This document shows positions 49,946-52,109 of a stretch of 52,109 nt of DNA, one piece after another. Every line of letters begins with the position of its first letter. Position 1 is the stretch's first letter. The stretch covers positions 1 to 52,109 of the forward strand of contig NZ_BMRI01000007.1 of assembly GCF_014648555.1 (NCBI RefSeq). Direction: 5' to 3'. A program made the position numbers and the translations under genes. The DNA comes from Kitasatospora griseola (GTDB taxonomy: Bacteria > Actinomycetota > Actinomycetes > Streptomycetales > Streptomycetaceae). The notes under the pieces were generated by a model that had not been told where the DNA came from, searched no databases, and worked only from the letters and a program-made list of their open reading frames with translations.

Positions 49946-51196
49946 TCAGCCGGCGGTGGTCCCCCGCAGGGTTCGTCCGGTCGTCGTGAGCGCGGCGTCG
50001 AGCAGGGCGGCGGCCTCGGCGAGGTCGGCGGCCGTGCTGATCAGCGGCGGCAGCAGCCGGACGGTGGTGGGGCGGCTCAGGCACGGGGACACCAGCAGTC
50101 CGGTGCCGGCCAGTTCGACCAGGGTGGCGCCGGCGGCGTACGGCGAGACGCAGTCGATGCCGCGCAGCAGTCCGCGGCCGCGGACGGCCTGCACCACGTC
50201 GGGGTGCCGGGCCCGCAGCCCGTCCAGCACGGCGTCCAGCTGCACGGACAACTCGCGTCCGTGGTCGGCGAGTTGTTCGACGGCGGCGAGGGCGGCGGGG
50301 ACGGCGGCGCAGCTCAGCGGGTGGCCGCCGAAGGTCGCCGAGTGCAGGAACGGGTCGGCGGCCAGCGGGTGGTACATCCGCTCGGTGCACAGCAGCGCGG
50401 AGAGCGGGACGACGCCGCCGCCGAGCGGTTTGCCGAGCAGGACGGCGTCGACGGGCAGGCGGTCGGCGAGGGCGACGGAGCGTTCGCCGCAGCGGCGCAG
50501 TCCGCACTGGATCTCGTCGGCGATCACCAGGGTTCCGTGCCGGGCGGCGTCCTCGCACCACTGGCGCAGGGTCTCGGTGGGCAGCGGCAGTGCGCCGTTC
50601 TCGCCCTGCACGGGTTCGAGGACGAGGGCGGCGACCTCGCCGCCGGCCACCTCGCGTCCGACGGCGTGCGGGTCGTCGGGGTCGACGTGCAGGACGTCCA
50701 CGGCGCAGCCGAGCAGGCCGGTGCGGTAGAGCGGGCTGTGGGTGAGGGCGAGGGCGCCGAGCGACTTGCCGTGGAAGCCGCCGCGCACCGCCAGGACCCG
50801 GCCGCGACCGGTGGCGAGCCGGGCGAGTTTGACGGCGACCTCGACCACGTCCGCGCCGTTCAGGCCGAAGTAGACCTTCGGGAGCGCGTCGCCGAGGTAG
50901 CCGCTCAGGGCGGCGGCGGCCTCGGCGGCGACGGGGTTGGCGAGGCTGCGGGTGGCGGTCGGCATGGCGTCGAGCTGTGCCCGGACGGCGGCGGTCACGG
51001 CGGGGTGGCGGTGACCGAGCAGGGTGACGGCGTAGGAGCCGAAGTCGAGCGCGGTGCGGCCGTCGGAGAGCGTCACCCGGCAGCCCTCGGCGGCCACTTC
51101 GACGGCGCCGCGCCCGGCGAAGCCGCCGGACAGCGCGAGTTTCGGGGAGAAGTGGCGGCGCAGCAGGTCGAAGACCGGGGTGGTGACGGCGGTCAT
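49946..51196 (-). CDS. Class III pyridoxal-phosphate aminotransferase
   Basis: 416 residues. DEIQCGLRR binds the cofactor ring, and LLGKPLGGG holds the Schiff-base Lys; HSATFGGHPLSCAA and the N-terminal SYAVTLLGHRHP segment fit ornithine/acetylornithine/omega-aminotransferases. In this operon it probably aminates an aldehyde or ketone made from the ACP-bound chain (inference). ATG 51196 overlaps the START-domain stop by 4 bp; ACP follows 51 bp later. Confidence 0.92.
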   Translation of the reverse strand: MTAVTTPVFDLLRRHFSPKLALSGGFAGRGAVEVAAEGCRVTLSDGRTALDFGSYAVTLLGHRHPAVTAAVRAQLDAMPTATRSLANPVAAEAAAALSGYLGDALPKVYFGLNGADVVEVAVKLARLATGRGRVLAVRGGFHGKSLGALALTHSPLYRTGLLGCAVDVLHVDPDDPHAVGREVAGGEVAALVLEPVQGENGALPLPTETLRQWCEDAARHGTLVIADEIQCGLRRCGERSVALADRLPVDAVLLGKPLGGGVVPLSALLCTERMYHPLAADPFLHSATFGGHPLSCAAVPAALAAVEQLADHGRELSVQLDAVLDGLRARHPDVVQAVRGRGLLRGIDCVSPYAAGATLVELAGTGLLVSPCLSRPTTVRLLPPLISTAADLAEAAALLDAALTTTGRTLRGTTAG

Positions 51197-51648
51197 CGGG
51201 CGGCTCCTCGGAGCAGCAGCCGCTGTTCGAGGGCGGCGAGCATCTGGGCGGCGCTCTCCCGCAGGGCGTCCGCGGCGACGGGGTTGAGCATGTCGGCGAG
51301 CAGCGGGATGCCGATGTCGAAGTCGACGTGCAGGGCGACGGTGCTGCCGCCGCCGGGTGCGGCGGTGACCGCCCAGTGGCCGACGAACGCGCCGAGGTCG
51401 CCGTCGAGTTGCTCGAAGTCGAAGCGGCGGGCGGCGTGGTCGATGACTTCGGTCTCGGTCCAGCGCAGGACGGAGCCCTTGAGCCGGACGGACCAGGCGG
51501 TGGTGCGGTGCCGCTCGTCGGGCTGGTCGAGGATCTCGACGGAGTCGACGCTCTCCATGCAGTCGGGGTAGCCGAGCACGTCCACCACCACCGGCCAGGC
51601 GTCCTCGGGCGCCACGGCGATGGGCAACTCCACGTCAACGCGCGGCAT
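51193..51648 (-). CDS. START/SRPBCC-fold protein (polyketide cyclase-like)
   Basis: 151 residues, helix-grip pattern with strands VDVELPIAVAPEDAWPVVVDV and long C-terminal helix. Such proteins bind hydrophobic ligands, and in polyketide pathways many act as cyclases or dehydratases. Overlaps both neighbours (14 bp with the gene upstream, ATGA with the aminotransferase), so it is part of the operon. Confidence 0.82.
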   Translation of the reverse strand: MPRVDVELPIAVAPEDAWPVVVDVLGYPDCMESVDSVEILDQPDERHRTTAWSVRLKGSVLRWTETEVIDHAARRFDFEQLDGDLGAFVGHWAVTAAPGGGSTVALHVDFDIGIPLLADMLNPVAADALRESAAQMLAALEQRLLLRGAAR

Positions 51649-52109
51649 GTGACGACCTCTTTTCGCGGTGGTTCGGTGCGCGGTGGTGCGGGCCGAGCGC
51701 GTCGGCGCGGGCGGCGGCCAGGGCGGCCGGGAGGAGACGGCGGAGCACGGCGCGGGGCAGGGTGCGCAGGTGTGTCATGGCGTGCCACTGCTCGACGAGT
51801 GCGCAGCCCATCTCCACCTTGGGTTCGTAGGCGGTCTGGGCGAAGCGGATGTGCCGGCAGCCGGCGGCCATCGCCAGCCGGACGGCCGCGTAGTGCAGGT
51901 TGTGGTAGATCGCGGCGTCGTGGTTGAGGCGGTAGTCGAGGCCGATCCGGGCGCCGGTGGCGCCGGTGCCGGCGAACAGGCAGAGCAGGAAGCCGACGGC
52001 GCGTTCGCCTTCGAGGCAGACCACCAGGCGGCTGCTCGGGTCGTCGGCGCCGGCGAGGGCGGTGAGGAAGGCGTGGTCGAGCACGTCGAGGGTCTGGTCG
52101 GCGCGGTCC
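51635..52109 (-). CDS. GNAT/FemAB-like acyltransferase, partial (N-terminus beyond window)
   Basis: The last 158 codons or so are visible; the frame is open at the right edge. Segments RLVVCLEGERAVGFLLCLFAG, GLDYRLNHDAAIYHNLHYAAVRLAMAAGCRHIRF and FAQTAYEPKVEMGC resemble the C-terminal half of FemAB/Acetyltransf_6-type GNAT proteins, including the conserved Y/N-rich acyl-CoA region. It could N-acylate the amine formed by the aminotransferase, but partial sequence limits this. Confidence 0.65.
   Translation of the reverse strand, partial: DRADQTLDVLDHAFLTALAGADDPSSRLVVCLEGERAVGFLLCLFAGTGATGARIGLDYRLNHDAAIYHNLHYAAVRLAMAAGCRHIRFAQTAYEPKVEMGCALVEQWHAMTHLRTLPRAVLRRLLPAALAAARADALGPHHRAPNHREKRSSHAAR

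Overview
The window is very GC-rich actinomycete DNA, most like Streptomyces or a close relative: GTG and TTG starts, 4-bp start/stop overlaps, and a third-base bias that leaves huge empty frames opposite real genes. Roughly 1-40.6 kb is one biosynthetic locus. Its content matches the leinamycin family of hybrid NRPS / AT-less type I PKS clusters: LnmF, G, H, I, J, O, P and Q-like proteins, a P450 with its ferredoxin, and an ABC transporter. I recognise the family from domain logic and gene content, not from a database search. Gene order (O-P-Q next to the P450/ferredoxin) seems rearranged compared with what I remember of the leinamycin cluster, so this may be a distinct member.

Layout. Minus strand, in order of transcription: an alpha/beta hydrolase with a Cys nucleophile (29608-28259); crotonase LnmF-like (28065-27232), AT-enoylreductase LnmG-like (27235-24938) and LnmH-like (24877-24005); then, behind a terminator-like hairpin, the giant LnmI-like NRPS-PKS (23758-10619) and the LnmJ-like PKS (10622 to beyond base 1). 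Plus strand: P450 and ferredoxin (29798-31235), a Crp/Fnr regulator LnmO-like (31645-32331), a discrete PCP and a discrete adenylation enzyme (32427-34285). Minus strand again: a four-gene peptide-type ABC transporter (39389-34389). Plus strand: a paralogue of the LnmH-like protein (39655-40569).

How it works together (inference from domains). The discrete A enzyme loads a small amino acid on the discrete PCP. The LnmI-like protein adds Cys through Cy-Cy-A-PCP and oxidises the ring to a thiazole. A KS lacking its catalytic His passes the chain into the PKS. Malonyl units are supplied in trans by the LnmG-like AT. The LnmJ-like protein continues with reduction, dehydration and C-methylation between two nearly identical ACPs. 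The HMG-synthase cassette, thioesterase and sulfur-inserting domains expected for the family would lie left of base 1. A palindrome GCTCA-N4-TGAGC recurs upstream of several operons and is a candidate operator for the Crp/Fnr regulator.

From 40.6 to 47.3 kb are ordinary flanking genes: a broken peptidase E, a secreted M1 metallopeptidase, an SDR, two unknown proteins and a PadR-GyrI-like fusion with a clear operator palindrome. From 47.3 kb to the right edge a second, partly visible operon encodes a GNAT-like protein, a START/SRPBCC protein, a class III aminotransferase, an ACP, a FabF-type KS and an NAD(P)-dependent reductase. It looks like a small acyl-ACP pathway with reductive and transamination steps.
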